DNA of 28,069 nt from CAYYYP01 sp964475985 (GTDB taxonomy: Bacteria > Bdellovibrionota > UBA1018 > CAYHWW01), in the NCBI GenBank assembly GCA_964475985.1, contig CAYYYP010000047.1, positions 1-28,069 of the forward strand. Direction: 5' to 3'. This document shows positions 1 through 7,628 of the stretch, piece by piece. Positions within the stretch are counted from its first letter, which is position 1. Each line of letters starts with the position of its first letter. The notes beneath the pieces were generated by a model, which was not told the origin of the DNA, ran no database searches, and was given only the letters and a program-made list of their open reading frames with translations. Both the position numbers and the translations under genes were made by a program.

Positions 1-132
1 AACTGTCGTTTGCTGTGCGCTCAGCACAATGCACTCGCCGCCGTGCAGGTACTTGGATCCGAAATCATGGGAACTTACATTCAAATCAAAACTGGCGACG
101 GCGCGCAGAATGCAGGAAGCGGTAAGCGGTAA
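1..132 (+). CDS. HNH endonuclease, C-terminal fragment (5' end outside window)
   Basis: The first reading frame is open from base 1 to a TAA at 130-132. It encodes 43 residues beginning NCRLLCAQHNALAAVQVLG. The pattern 'N-RLLC--HN--AA-Q--G' matches the end of HNH nuclease domains, where the last histidine and asparagine of the motif follow a short 'LxxLC' turn; this is family knowledge applied to a short fragment. The last residues (GSGKR) and the stop codon are written in the heptanucleotide array that starts at 117, so the repeat has grown into, or supplies, the C-terminus. Only the tail is visible, so the rest of the domain and the start cannot be judged. It could be a mobile-type HNH protein or a housekeeping one. 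Confidence 0.55.
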   Translation, partial: NCRLLCAQHNALAAVQVLGSEIMGTYIQIKTGDGAQNAGSGKR

Positions 133-249
133 GCGGTAAGCAGTGGACACTGAGCGGTGACCAGTAAGGAGCGGGTAGTGAGCGGTCATCAGCGGCCAGC
201 ACACCGTGAGCGGTCAGCAGTATCCGGTAACCGGTAACCGTTCAGTCAC
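117..249. repeat. Degenerate heptanucleotide tandem array
   Basis: From 117 the sequence can be cut into 19 consecutive 7-base units without losing register. It begins with AAGCGGT three times and AAGCAGT, then includes GAGCGGT (152, 180, 208), GACCAGT (159), CAGCAGT (215), ATCCGGT (222) and AACCGGT (229). The consensus is roughly V-A-S-C-R-G-T. The first four units are nearly perfect, the middle is decayed, and the end is again close to consensus. The array overlaps the last codons of the HNH gene and ends about 130 bp before the first lipoprotein gene. There are no spacers, so it is not a CRISPR array. Confidence 0.8.
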
Positions 250-341
250 CGCTTGAATCACACCAGTTCCAGCGCCATTACCGAAATAAAATAACGACTT
301 ACCTAACCCGCAAATAAGTTTACCTGCGCCACTAAATCTTA

Positions 342-370
342 TTTATTTATCGCTTGGATTGCTTTATAAT
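342..370 (+). promoter_or_regulatory. Candidate sigma70 promoter, leaderless arrangement
   Basis: A perfect TATAAT lies at 365-370 with a weak T-rich -35 region (TTTATT, 342-347) 17 bases upstream. The ATG of the following lipoprotein gene is at 379, only 8 bases after the -10 box. A transcript starting at the usual distance would therefore have almost no 5' leader. No Shine-Dalgarno sequence is present before the ATG, which fits this reading. The A+T-rich stretch 280-370 contrasts with the GC-richer repeat to its left. Confidence 0.5.
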
Positions 371-378
371 CGCGAACG

Positions 379-1005
379 ATGAAAAAGCAAAGTTTCCTGA
401 TTTTTACTAGTGTACTGGGTTTAACCATGATGTTGGCGGCATGTGGCTCTAACGATGAGTCTCCGAAAAAGGCCGCAGGTGGCGATTCGCAAAGTTCTCT
501 CTCGGTTGTCCTTGCGCCCCCTGCATTAGGCGAAATCGCGGTCAGAAATGCTGAAACAGCTAGGTACTGCCGTAGCGCTAGGCGAGGTACTGTTTGCTCC
601 ATGAATTACCAAAATGCCGTGGCTTATTGCACCGGCAGCGGCGGACGCCTTCCAAACATCAAGGAATGGGCTGCTCACATCATATCCCGCTCCGATAGTG
701 GCGAGATTTTGAATACCGCCTATCCCGGTACCAACATTGGTTCCGAGGATGTCAGGCGAGAAAGCGAACAAAGATCAGAAGAAGGATACAACTTTGTATG
801 GACCTATCGTGACGCACAAGCATACATAGATTTCTACTATAGAGCTCAAAATTATCACGGAGCAGAAGAGTCTGACCCCATGAGCGGGTATTGGGCGTCC
901 GAGACCGGCGCCGTTCATGGTTTCGTATTTGACGCTATCGCCGGCCGAGTCGAAAGCGTTCCCAACGACGGACTCCATGCTGTCCGTTGCGTAACCGGAA
1001 ACTAA
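379..1005 (+). CDS. Lipoprotein with DUF1566/sulfatase-modifying-factor-like domain (copy 1)
   Basis: The 208-residue product starts with a lipoprotein signal peptide ending LAAC, so Cys22 should be lipidated, followed by a low-complexity linker to about residue 50. The rest looks like a C-type-lectin/FGE-like fold of the DUF1566 kind: 'GGRLPNIKEW' near residue 88, 'GYWASE' near 170, and a terminal 'AVRCV'. Cysteines 64, 73, 84 and 204 have counterparts in the next gene at 63, 72, 83 and 216, suggesting two conserved disulphides. Such domains act in surface binding or are uncharacterised; no enzymatic residues of a formylglycine-generating enzyme can be claimed here. The start is the only ATG before the signal peptide. 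It lacks a Shine-Dalgarno site and is followed after 13 bp by its paralogue. Confidence 0.75.
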   Translation: MKKQSFLIFTSVLGLTMMLAACGSNDESPKKAAGGDSQSSLSVVLAPPALGEIAVRNAETARYCRSARRGTVCSMNYQNAVAYCTGSGGRLPNIKEWAAHIISRSDSGEILNTAYPGTNIGSEDVRRESEQRSEEGYNFVWTYRDAQAYIDFYYRAQNYHGAEESDPMSGYWASETGAVHGFVFDAIAGRVESVPNDGLHAVRCVTGN

Positions 1006-1018
1006 ACCGTACCCATTT

Positions 1019-1699
1019 ATGAAGTATAAAACATTTTCGATTCTAGGTTTAGCTTTGATCACAGTTTCCCTCCTCACCGCCTGTGGTTCGGAAGAAAAAA
1101 CAAACTCAGGTGTTTCCGGCGTGGAAATGGCCAAAGGCGCCTCTACGGCCGTAGCCGAGCAGTTTACCAGCATCGCCCAGTTGGACGACCAATCTAGAAG
1201 ATTTTGCCACGAGCCTGATTCAAACCACACTTGTTTGATGAACATGACCGAAGCCAAACAATATTGCCGAAGTATCGGTGCCCACCTTCCATCTGCGAGA
1301 GAATGGGCGCACTTCGCCATAAGCCTTGGGGCAACCGGAATTCGTGAAACGGAATTTCCTGAAGAGAGGTGGAACGGCGCGTTGAGCCAAGAACTCGACC
1401 GTATGCGTGCCGATGGTTACGACGTCATTTTGAGGAAGAGAACAACACAAGTCATGGAGAACAGGATTCTAGACACCGATAAGGTGGATTTTTATTTTAA
1501 TTCTACTGGATATCAAAAACCTGGAAGTCCCGACGGTGTATTTTGGGTAGCTAATTCGGCTCACAATTCCTTTGATTCCTACCGGTACGCTCCTGGTCAT
1601 TCCTTATTTATGTTCGTAAATGCCCAAACCGAAGCCAACTGGCACCACCGTCGCCCCGTCCGCTGCGTCATGGGCCTTGAAGCCCGCAAGCGCAATTAA
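1019..1699 (+). CDS. Lipoprotein with DUF1566/sulfatase-modifying-factor-like domain (copy 2)
   Basis: The 226-residue product is a diverged tandem paralogue of the preceding gene. The signal peptide ends LLTAC, with lipid Cys22. The linker is short, and 'GAHLPSAREW' (about residue 87) aligns with 'GGRLPNIKEW' of copy 1. 'GVFWVANS' matches the 'GYWASE' segment and 'RPVRCVMG' the conserved end. The spacing of the first three cysteines (63, 72, 83) is identical in both copies. The 13-bp gap suggests cotranscription. The start lacks an obvious Shine-Dalgarno site. The function is unknown; a surface-exposed or periplasm-facing binding protein is inferred from the lipobox and the domain type. Confidence 0.75.
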   Translation: MKYKTFSILGLALITVSLLTACGSEEKTNSGVSGVEMAKGASTAVAEQFTSIAQLDDQSRRFCHEPDSNHTCLMNMTEAKQYCRSIGAHLPSAREWAHFAISLGATGIRETEFPEERWNGALSQELDRMRADGYDVILRKRTTQVMENRILDTDKVDFYFNSTGYQKPGSPDGVFWVANSAHNSFDSYRYAPGHSLFMFVNAQTEANWHHRRPVRCVMGLEARKRN

Positions 1700-1825
1700 A
1701 GTTCCCCGCCCCCACAAGTTCATAAACGCAATTAAAACTCCGCCCCATCTCGCAACCTCCTAAACCCACCGTTCCCCCGAAAAAAACTGCTTTCTTGGCA
1801 AGCACGCCGAATTCTGCGAGAGTCT

Positions 1826-1853
1826 GGTCACTCTAAAGTTCCCTAAAGTGACC
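1826..1853 (+). promoter_or_regulatory. Hairpin directly upstream of folD
   Basis: GGTCACT (1826-1832) and AGTGACC (1847-1853) form a perfect 7-bp inverted repeat around a 14-base loop holding two copies of CTAAAG/CTAAAGT. The right arm ends 4 bases before the folD ATG and there is no other clear ribosome binding site. It could be a repressor operator or an RNA hairpin controlling the folD-gcvTHP operon. No T-tract follows, so it is not a terminator. Confidence 0.45.
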
Positions 1854-1857
1854 AAAA

Positions 1858-2760
1858 ATGCCAAAGACTCAGAATCCTTCGGAAAACTCATCTCCCTTGC
1901 TCCTCCTTGCTAAGCCCGTGGCTGAAAAAATCCTTCAGCGTGTGCAAGGCGAGGTCGAAAGGCTTTTCACCGAATTTAAGCGGAGACCTACGCTCGCCAC
2001 CATTCTTGTAGGCGAGGATCCCGCTAGCCAACTCTACGTGAGACGAAAAGGTGAGATGTGCCACAAGCTTGGCTTAGGGCATCATCAAATCACCTTGCCC
2101 ACCCAGACCCTGCCCGAGGAATTGTTTCGCATCATCGATGAACTGAACCGTGACCCCGATGTTCACGGAATTTTAATTCAAAAACCACTCCCAAAACAAT
2201 TCTCGGAATCTGAAGTGTTCGAGCGCATTCACCCGAAAAAAGACGTTGATTGTTTTCACCCAGAGAACGTAGGGCGACTGACCCAAGGCCAAACTAGATT
2301 TGCGCCCTGTACGCCGGGTGGAATCATGGACATTCTTTCGCATTACAAAATTGAAGTTCCTGGTCAGAACTGTCTCGTGGTTGGCAAAAGTGAAATCGTA
2401 GGAAAGCCAACCGCTCTCATGCTTTTAAATTCGGGCGGCACCGTAACGACGGCGCATTCCCTTACTAAGCCTGGCACCATTAAAGATTTGATCTCCTGGG
2501 CGGACATCGTCGTTGTTGCCATAGGTAAACCGCATTTTTTTGGCAGCGCTTATCCTTGGAAAAAATCCACTACGGTCATTGATGTCGGGATCAACCGTAC
2601 GCCAGCCGGAAAAGTCGTAGGAGATATTGATTTTGATGTGGTGGCGCCGCTCGTCAAAGCGATTACGCCGGTGCCGGGCGGAGTAGGGCCCATGACCATC
2701 GCAAATCTCATGGCCAATACCGTTAAGGCGGCAACGCTCCAGTTCGTTACGAAGGGATGA
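1858..2760 (+). CDS. folD: Bifunctional methylenetetrahydrofolate dehydrogenase / methenyltetrahydrofolate cyclohydrolase
   Basis: FolD interconverts 5,10-methylene-, 5,10-methenyl- and 10-formyl-tetrahydrofolate in the cytosol, using NADP. The 300-residue product has the usual family length. It shows the catalytic Tyr-x3-Lys (Y60, K64 in 'YVRRK'), the substrate-loop 'ILIQKPLP', the Rossmann segment 'VVGKSEIVGKP', and the C-terminal signature 'PVPGGVGPMT'. Four bases separate it from gcvT. The pairing makes sense because the glycine cleavage system delivers methylene-tetrahydrofolate, which FolD then oxidises. The start at 1858 gives a short polar N-terminus before the first helix, and no better start is visible. 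Confidence 0.97.
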   Translation: MPKTQNPSENSSPLLLLAKPVAEKILQRVQGEVERLFTEFKRRPTLATILVGEDPASQLYVRRKGEMCHKLGLGHHQITLPTQTLPEELFRIIDELNRDPDVHGILIQKPLPKQFSESEVFERIHPKKDVDCFHPENVGRLTQGQTRFAPCTPGGIMDILSHYKIEVPGQNCLVVGKSEIVGKPTALMLLNSGGTVTTAHSLTKPGTIKDLISWADIVVVAIGKPHFFGSAYPWKKSTTVIDVGINRTPAGKVVGDIDFDVVAPLVKAITPVPGGVGPMTIANLMANTVKAATLQFVTKG

Positions 2761-2764
2761 ATTT

Positions 2765-3925
2765 ATGGATATGAAAACCTCGCTTTTTGAAGAGCACGTA
2801 CGTCTCGGCGGGCGCATGGTCCCGTTCGGTGGTTGGAATATGCCCGTACAATATACTGGCCTTGCGCAAGAGCATGAAGCTTGTCGGCAATATGCTGGGT
2901 TATTTGACGTTTCCCATATGGGCGAAGTTTCTGTACGCGGCAAAAAAGCGCTCGCGTTTCTAAATCACTTAGTCACCAATTCCGTAGGTAAAATCAAAGA
3001 TCAGCAAGCTCAATATACCGTCATGTGCAATCCCGAAGGTGGATGCGTCGACGACCTCTTGGTGCATCGGTTTAACGAAAACGATTTTCTACTTTGCATC
3101 AACGCTTCCAACACTCCAAAGGACTTCGCATGGATTGAAGCATGCGCAAAAGCATTTTCAAAAACGGATTTGGTCGTTGAAAACGAAAGCCCTCGTTGGG
3201 CGCAAATTGCGGTTCAGGGCCCCCAAGCCCAATCGATCCTCCAAAAACTTACTAAAACGGCACTTTCTGAAATTAAATATTATTGGTTCACTAAAGGCGA
3301 CGTGGTCGGAGTTCCGTCCATCATTGCCCGCACGGGTTACACCGGCGAAGACGGTTTTGAAATCTATCACCCGTGGGAAAAGGCGCCGCAAGTTTGGAAC
3401 GCGTTGCTTGAAGCCGGTGGGTATTTTTCCCAAACCGCCGCCACTGCCACGGCTTCAAAAATTTTGCCTTGCGGCCTTGGCGCCCGGGATACCTTGCGTA
3501 CCGAAATGAAGTACCCGCTTTACGGTCACGAAATTTCAGAAACCTTAAATCCCTTGGAAGCTGGCCTTGGGTGGGTCGTTAAATTTGATAAAGACGATTT
3601 CATCGGGAAAAAACCCCTTCAGGCCTTAAAGGAAAAAGGTTTTACTAAATCTTTAGTAGGCCTCGTAACCAAGGGCCGCGGTATCCCTAGACAAGATTAC
3701 ATCGTGGAGTCGGTAGGCGCTTCGGGCACCGAAGCCAAAAAAGCCGGCTTCGTGACCTCCGGAACTTTTTCTCCGTCCTTGAAACAGGGCATCGCCATCG
3801 CCTACGTTGAAAAAGAGTTTTCAAAACCGGGCACGGAATTGAATTTAGTGATTAGAGATCAGAGAGTTTTGCACGAAGTGGTGGAGACACCCTTCTATAA
3901 AGAAAGGAAAATTCATGGCAAATAA
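2765..3925 (+). CDS. gcvT: Glycine cleavage system T protein (aminomethyltransferase)
   Basis: GcvT takes the aminomethyl group from lipoylated GcvH, releases ammonia and forms 5,10-methylene-tetrahydrofolate. The 386-residue product carries the family hallmarks: N-terminal 'GGWNMPVQY', 'GLFDVSHMGE', 'ARTGYTGEDGFE' in the folate-binding region, 'GLGARDTLR' and 'YGHEI'. A Shine-Dalgarno-like GAAGGGA sits at the end of folD, 7 bases before the ATG. A second in-frame ATG two codons later is also possible. The insertion around 'SQTAATATASKILP' before 'GLGARD' makes it slightly longer than many homologues. It overlaps gcvH by 11 bases, indicating translational coupling. Confidence 0.97.
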   Translation: MDMKTSLFEEHVRLGGRMVPFGGWNMPVQYTGLAQEHEACRQYAGLFDVSHMGEVSVRGKKALAFLNHLVTNSVGKIKDQQAQYTVMCNPEGGCVDDLLVHRFNENDFLLCINASNTPKDFAWIEACAKAFSKTDLVVENESPRWAQIAVQGPQAQSILQKLTKTALSEIKYYWFTKGDVVGVPSIIARTGYTGEDGFEIYHPWEKAPQVWNALLEAGGYFSQTAATATASKILPCGLGARDTLRTEMKYPLYGHEISETLNPLEAGLGWVVKFDKDDFIGKKPLQALKEKGFTKSLVGLVTKGRGIPRQDYIVESVGASGTEAKKAGFVTSGTFSPSLKQGIAIAYVEKEFSKPGTELNLVIRDQRVLHEVVETPFYKERKIHGK

Positions 3926-4310
3926 ATTTCCGACCGAGCTTAAGTACAGCAAGGATCATGAGTGGGTACGAATCGAAAATAATACGGCGACGGTGGGCAT
4001 CACTTCCCACGCCCAAGAGGCCTTGGGAGAAATTGTTTTCGTAGACTTGCCTAAAGTAGGGCGCGAACTTAAAGCCGGCGAGGTCTTAGGCGTCGTAGAA
4101 TCTATTAAAGCCGTATCCGATGTTTACTGCCCCGTGGCGGGCAAAGTCGTTGAAGTCCATGAGGCCCTTTCCCAAGAGCCAGGCCTCGTGAATGCTGATT
4201 CCTTCGGTAAAGGTTGGCTCATTAAACTTGATTTAAATTCCGAAGCGGCCAGCGCGACAAGTAATTTGATGGACGCCTCGGCCTACGAAAAATTTGTTGC
4301 TACTCTGTAA
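3915..4310 (+). CDS. gcvH: Glycine cleavage system H protein (lipoyl carrier)
   Basis: GcvH shuttles the methylamine intermediate between GcvP, GcvT and lipoamide dehydrogenase on a lipoyl-lysine arm. The 131-residue product has the lipoylation motif 'VVESIKAVSD', with Lys65 as the attachment site. It also has the typical start 'KYSKDHEWVRI' and end 'YEKFVATL'. The ATG lies inside the end of gcvT, with an AGGA Shine-Dalgarno just upstream. No lipoate attachment gene is present in the window. Confidence 0.97.
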   Translation: MANKFPTELKYSKDHEWVRIENNTATVGITSHAQEALGEIVFVDLPKVGRELKAGEVLGVVESIKAVSDVYCPVAGKVVEVHEALSQEPGLVNADSFGKGWLIKLDLNSEAASATSNLMDASAYEKFVATL

Positions 4311-4356
4311 GAGTCTTTCAAGTAAGGGTGCATTAAAAATGCGGGAGATTTTTTCC

Positions 4357-7305
4357 ATGACTGATTTTACGAAACCTCTGGATCAGACCGAGTCTTTTCT
4401 GTGGCGCCATCTGGGTCCGCGGGATCCAGAAATTTCTGAGATGTTAAGGTTCCTGGGGCTCAGCACTCTAGATGATCTCGTAGAAAAAACTGTCCCGAAA
4501 AAAATTCGCGTAAGGCGCCCCTTACAAATCGCAACGGGCAAAAGTGAAGAAGAAGCCTTGCACCTGCTGCGCGAAATGGCCGACAAAAATAAAGTTCATC
4601 GCAACTTTATGGGCATGGGATACTACGGAACAAACACCCCGGCCGTCATCTCGCGCAATATTTTAGAAAATCCCGGCTGGTACACGCAGTACACGCCTTA
4701 CCAAGCGGAAATCGCGCAGGGCAGACTAGAGGCATTGCTAAATTTTCAGACCATGGTGATGGATCTCACGGGTATGGAAGTTGCCAATGCTTCGTTGCTC
4801 GATGAAGCTACGGCCGCCGCCGAAGCCATGGGGATGTGTGTAAGCCTAAAAGCTTCCGCTACCCACGATGCAGATACCAGCACAAAAACCAAAATGAAAT
4901 TTTTCGTGGACGAGAATTGCTTCCCCCAAACTATCGATGTGTTGAGGACGAGGGCCTCAGGTTTCCAGGTCGAAATCGTAACGGGAAAATGGGACGAGGA
5001 TTCATTCACCAATGCTTTTGATAAAAGTTCTTTTTTGGGCGTTTTGGTTCAATACCCAATGGGTAATGGTGGATTAGCGGATTATCGAGAGCTTGCGAAA
5101 AAAACCCATGATGCCGAAGGTATTTTTGTCGTAGCGACCGATTTACTCGCATTAACGCTTTTAAATCCACCTTCGGAGTTTGACGCCGATATCGTAGTAG
5201 GTACGACGCAACGTTTTGGCATACCTCTTGGATTTGGCGGCCCCCACGCGGCGTTTTTCTCAACCCGCGAAAAATTCAAACGTCAAATGCCTGGTCGTAT
5301 CGTAGGTGCATCGAAAGATGCGCAAGGCCGTACGGCCTTAAGGCTTGCATTACAAACTCGCGAGCAACACATACGCCGTGACAAGGCCACGAGCAACATC
5401 TGCACTTCCCAAGTTTTACTGGCCATTATGGCCTCCATGTACGCCGTTTATCATGGGCCCCGTGGGCTTCGTGACATCGCGGACCGTGTCCATATTTTAA
5501 CGTGTGCACTAGCGATAGGTCTTAAGCGCTTGGGTTACACTCTGGGCAGTGAAACTTTTTTTGATACCCTTGAGGTGAAGGTCACTTCCGAAGGTCCAGG
5601 CCAAGTGTCCCGTGATATTTCGGGGCGCGAAATTTTTGACCGGGCAAAATCTAAAAAAATGAATCTTCGTTTCATCGATGGCCAAACGTTAGGGATTTCC
5701 CTTGATGAAACCACCAGCATCAACGAAGTCAGAGAACTCCTCGCAGTTTTTGCGTTAGGCCGTAGCCTTGATTTCACCATGGAACAGCTGCTCGGCAGTG
5801 CAAAACCCGTAATCCAAGGCAGCTTTTTGCGCACGAAACCGTACCTTACCCATCCCGTTTTTCAGCGCTATCACTCAGAAACTAGTTTTCTAAGGTATGT
5901 GACGAAGCTTCAGGCGAAGGACTTATCATTAGCGGTATCCATGATTCCACTCGGATCCTGCACCATGAAGCTGAACGCCACTTCAGAAATGCTTCCGGTA
6001 ACGTGGAAAGAATTTTCAAACCTCCATCCCTTTGCACCGTCTGAACAGGCGGAAGGTTACCGCGAATTTTTAGAAAGCCTTAAGACCTTGCTTTCCGAAA
6101 TCACAGGATTTCCAGGAATTTCCCTGCAACCCAATGCCGGGTCGCAAGGTGAATATGCGGGACTTCTGGTCATAAAAAAATATCACGAATCCCGTGGTGA
6201 AGGGCACCGCGATGTTTGCCTCATTCCTAAATCTGCCCACGGAACAAACCCCGCAAGTGCGGCCATGGTGGGTTACCGCGTGGTGGTGGTTGAGTGTGAT
6301 GCCGAAGGTAATATTGATCTCACGGATTTACGTGCGAAAGCCCAGGCCCATGCTTCAAATCTTGCGGCGTTGATGGTGACCTATCCATCAACTCACGGTG
6401 TGTTCGAAGAAGAAATTGTTGAAGTGTGTGACGCCATCCATAAGCTAGGCGGCCAAGTGTATATGGACGGTGCCAACATGAACGCCCAAGTGGGGCTTTG
6501 CCGGCCAGGCGATTTTGGCGCGGACGTTTGCCATTTGAATTTGCATAAAACTTTTTGCATTCCGCATGGCGGTGGTGGCCCAGGCATGGGGCCCATTGGC
6601 GTTAAAAATCATTTGAAATCTTTTTTACCAGGCCACAGCGTTGTAAAGTCAGGTTCACCGGAAGCCATCGGTGCCGTCTCTGCCGCGCCACACGGCAGTG
6701 CCAGCATTTTGCCCATTTCATGGATGTACATCACCATGATGGGTGGCCCTGGCCTGACTCAAGCGACAAAAGTTGCACTTCTCAATGCAAATTATTTAGC
6801 TAAAAAATTGGACGCCCATTTCCCAGTCCTCTTCAGAGGTAGGAACGGCTTTGTCGCCCATGAGTGCATCATCGATTTGCGTCAGCTCAAAGCGACGGCG
6901 GGGATTGAAGTGCAGGATGTCGCAAAGCGCCTTATGGATTATGGCTTTCATGCGCCCACGGTTTCCTTTCCCGTAGCCGGAACCATGATGATTGAGCCTA
7001 CGGAATCTGAATCCATGGAAGAGCTTGATCGATTCTGCGAAGCGCTGATTTCCATTCGTAATGAAATTCGCAAAATCGAAACTCAAGAATGGCCAAAGGA
7101 CGACAATCCTTTGAAAAATGCACCCCATACGGCCCATGTTTTAGCCCAGGCGGAATGGACGCACCCTTACTCGCGAGAACTTGCGGTGTTTCCTTCAGCG
7201 CACACCCGAGACGCAAAATTTTGGCCAGCCGTAGGGCGCATCAATGAAGTTCTGGGTGATCGGAATCTCATCTGCAGTTGTCCACCCATTGAAGATTATC
7301 AATAA
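4357..7305 (+). CDS. gcvP: Glycine dehydrogenase (decarboxylating), P protein
   Basis: GcvP is the pyridoxal-phosphate enzyme that decarboxylates glycine and loads the aminomethyl group onto GcvH. The product is a fused single-chain P protein of 982 residues. The N-terminal half starts 'RHLGPRDPEISEML', and the C-terminal half carries the PLP lysine in 'NLHKTFCIPHGGGGPG' (Lys731). The start at 4357 was chosen because GGGAG at 4343-4347 sits at good spacing. The frame is open further upstream (ATG at 4339 and 4294), but those residues do not resemble the family and the 4294 start would overlap gcvH. It is the last glycine-cleavage gene; no dihydrolipoamide dehydrogenase gene follows. Confidence 0.96.
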   Translation: MTDFTKPLDQTESFLWRHLGPRDPEISEMLRFLGLSTLDDLVEKTVPKKIRVRRPLQIATGKSEEEALHLLREMADKNKVHRNFMGMGYYGTNTPAVISRNILENPGWYTQYTPYQAEIAQGRLEALLNFQTMVMDLTGMEVANASLLDEATAAAEAMGMCVSLKASATHDADTSTKTKMKFFVDENCFPQTIDVLRTRASGFQVEIVTGKWDEDSFTNAFDKSSFLGVLVQYPMGNGGLADYRELAKKTHDAEGIFVVATDLLALTLLNPPSEFDADIVVGTTQRFGIPLGFGGPHAAFFSTREKFKRQMPGRIVGASKDAQGRTALRLALQTREQHIRRDKATSNICTSQVLLAIMASMYAVYHGPRGLRDIADRVHILTCALAIGLKRLGYTLGSETFFDTLEVKVTSEGPGQVSRDISGREIFDRAKSKKMNLRFIDGQTLGISLDETTSINEVRELLAVFALGRSLDFTMEQLLGSAKPVIQGSFLRTKPYLTHPVFQRYHSETSFLRYVTKLQAKDLSLAVSMIPLGSCTMKLNATSEMLPVTWKEFSNLHPFAPSEQAEGYREFLESLKTLLSEITGFPGISLQPNAGSQGEYAGLLVIKKYHESRGEGHRDVCLIPKSAHGTNPASAAMVGYRVVVVECDAEGNIDLTDLRAKAQAHASNLAALMVTYPSTHGVFEEEIVEVCDAIHKLGGQVYMDGANMNAQVGLCRPGDFGADVCHLNLHKTFCIPHGGGGPGMGPIGVKNHLKSFLPGHSVVKSGSPEAIGAVSAAPHGSASILPISWMYITMMGGPGLTQATKVALLNANYLAKKLDAHFPVLFRGRNGFVAHECIIDLRQLKATAGIEVQDVAKRLMDYGFHAPTVSFPVAGTMMIEPTESESMEELDRFCEALISIRNEIRKIETQEWPKDDNPLKNAPHTAHVLAQAEWTHPYSRELAVFPSAHTRDAKFWPAVGRINEVLGDRNLICSCPPIEDYQ

Positions 7306-7316
7306 ATGCGAATCCG

Positions 7317-7628
7317 ATGAGGGAACAGTTAACCAAACTTCTCAACACGACCATCATTGCGAGCAAGCTGCAAAAAAATAAAGAAGTGGCCGAAACGGCC
7401 GGGGCGTTTGCGGCGAAAATGCAGCCATTGTTGCAATCCTCAGCGATGGACGCAATTCTACGCGCCATCGAGGAGCATGCACTTGAAAGTGGGATTTCCT
7501 TCGAAGACGCAGCCCTCAATGTCGTAAAGACTTTTCGTGATCTTGATTCGTTGTGGAATGATTACATCATGCATGAGGGCTTAACGACTCTTCATGGCAA
7601 GCTTAAGCGGTCTACGTCCTCAGAATGA
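7317..7628 (+). CDS. Small hypothetical protein, helical
   Basis: This open frame encodes 103 residues starting MREQLTKLL, 11 bases after the gcvP stop and on the same strand. The sequence is charged and alanine-rich, with strong predicted helix and no signal peptide, membrane segment or cysteine. I do not recognise a family. The ATG lacks a clear Shine-Dalgarno. The 3' end overlaps the end of the convergent TonB-like gene by 17 bases. Its position suggests cotranscription with gcvP. It is long enough and its composition ordinary enough to be real, but no motif supports it. Confidence 0.55.
   Translation: MREQLTKLLNTTIIASKLQKNKEVAETAGAFAAKMQPLLQSSAMDAILRAIEEHALESGISFEDAALNVVKTFRDLDSLWNDYIMHEGLTTLHGKLKRSTSSE

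Noticed and set aside
117..249. Possible CRISPR array or phage attachment site
   Set aside because: Units are only 7 bases with no spacers, and no cas or integrase gene is present.
775..1320. Long minus-strand frame opposite the two lipoproteins
   Set aside because: It spans both lipoprotein genes on the opposite strand, has no ribosome site or recognisable domain, and the plus-strand genes have clear lipoboxes and homology to each other.
1700..1857. Glycine riboswitch before folD-gcvTHP
   Set aside because: The conserved glycine-aptamer core was not visible. Only a short hairpin was seen, and the 158-base region is poor in other structure.
4294..4356. Upstream start of gcvP inside gcvH
   Set aside because: It would add residues unlike GcvP. 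The ATG at 4357 has a good Shine-Dalgarno.
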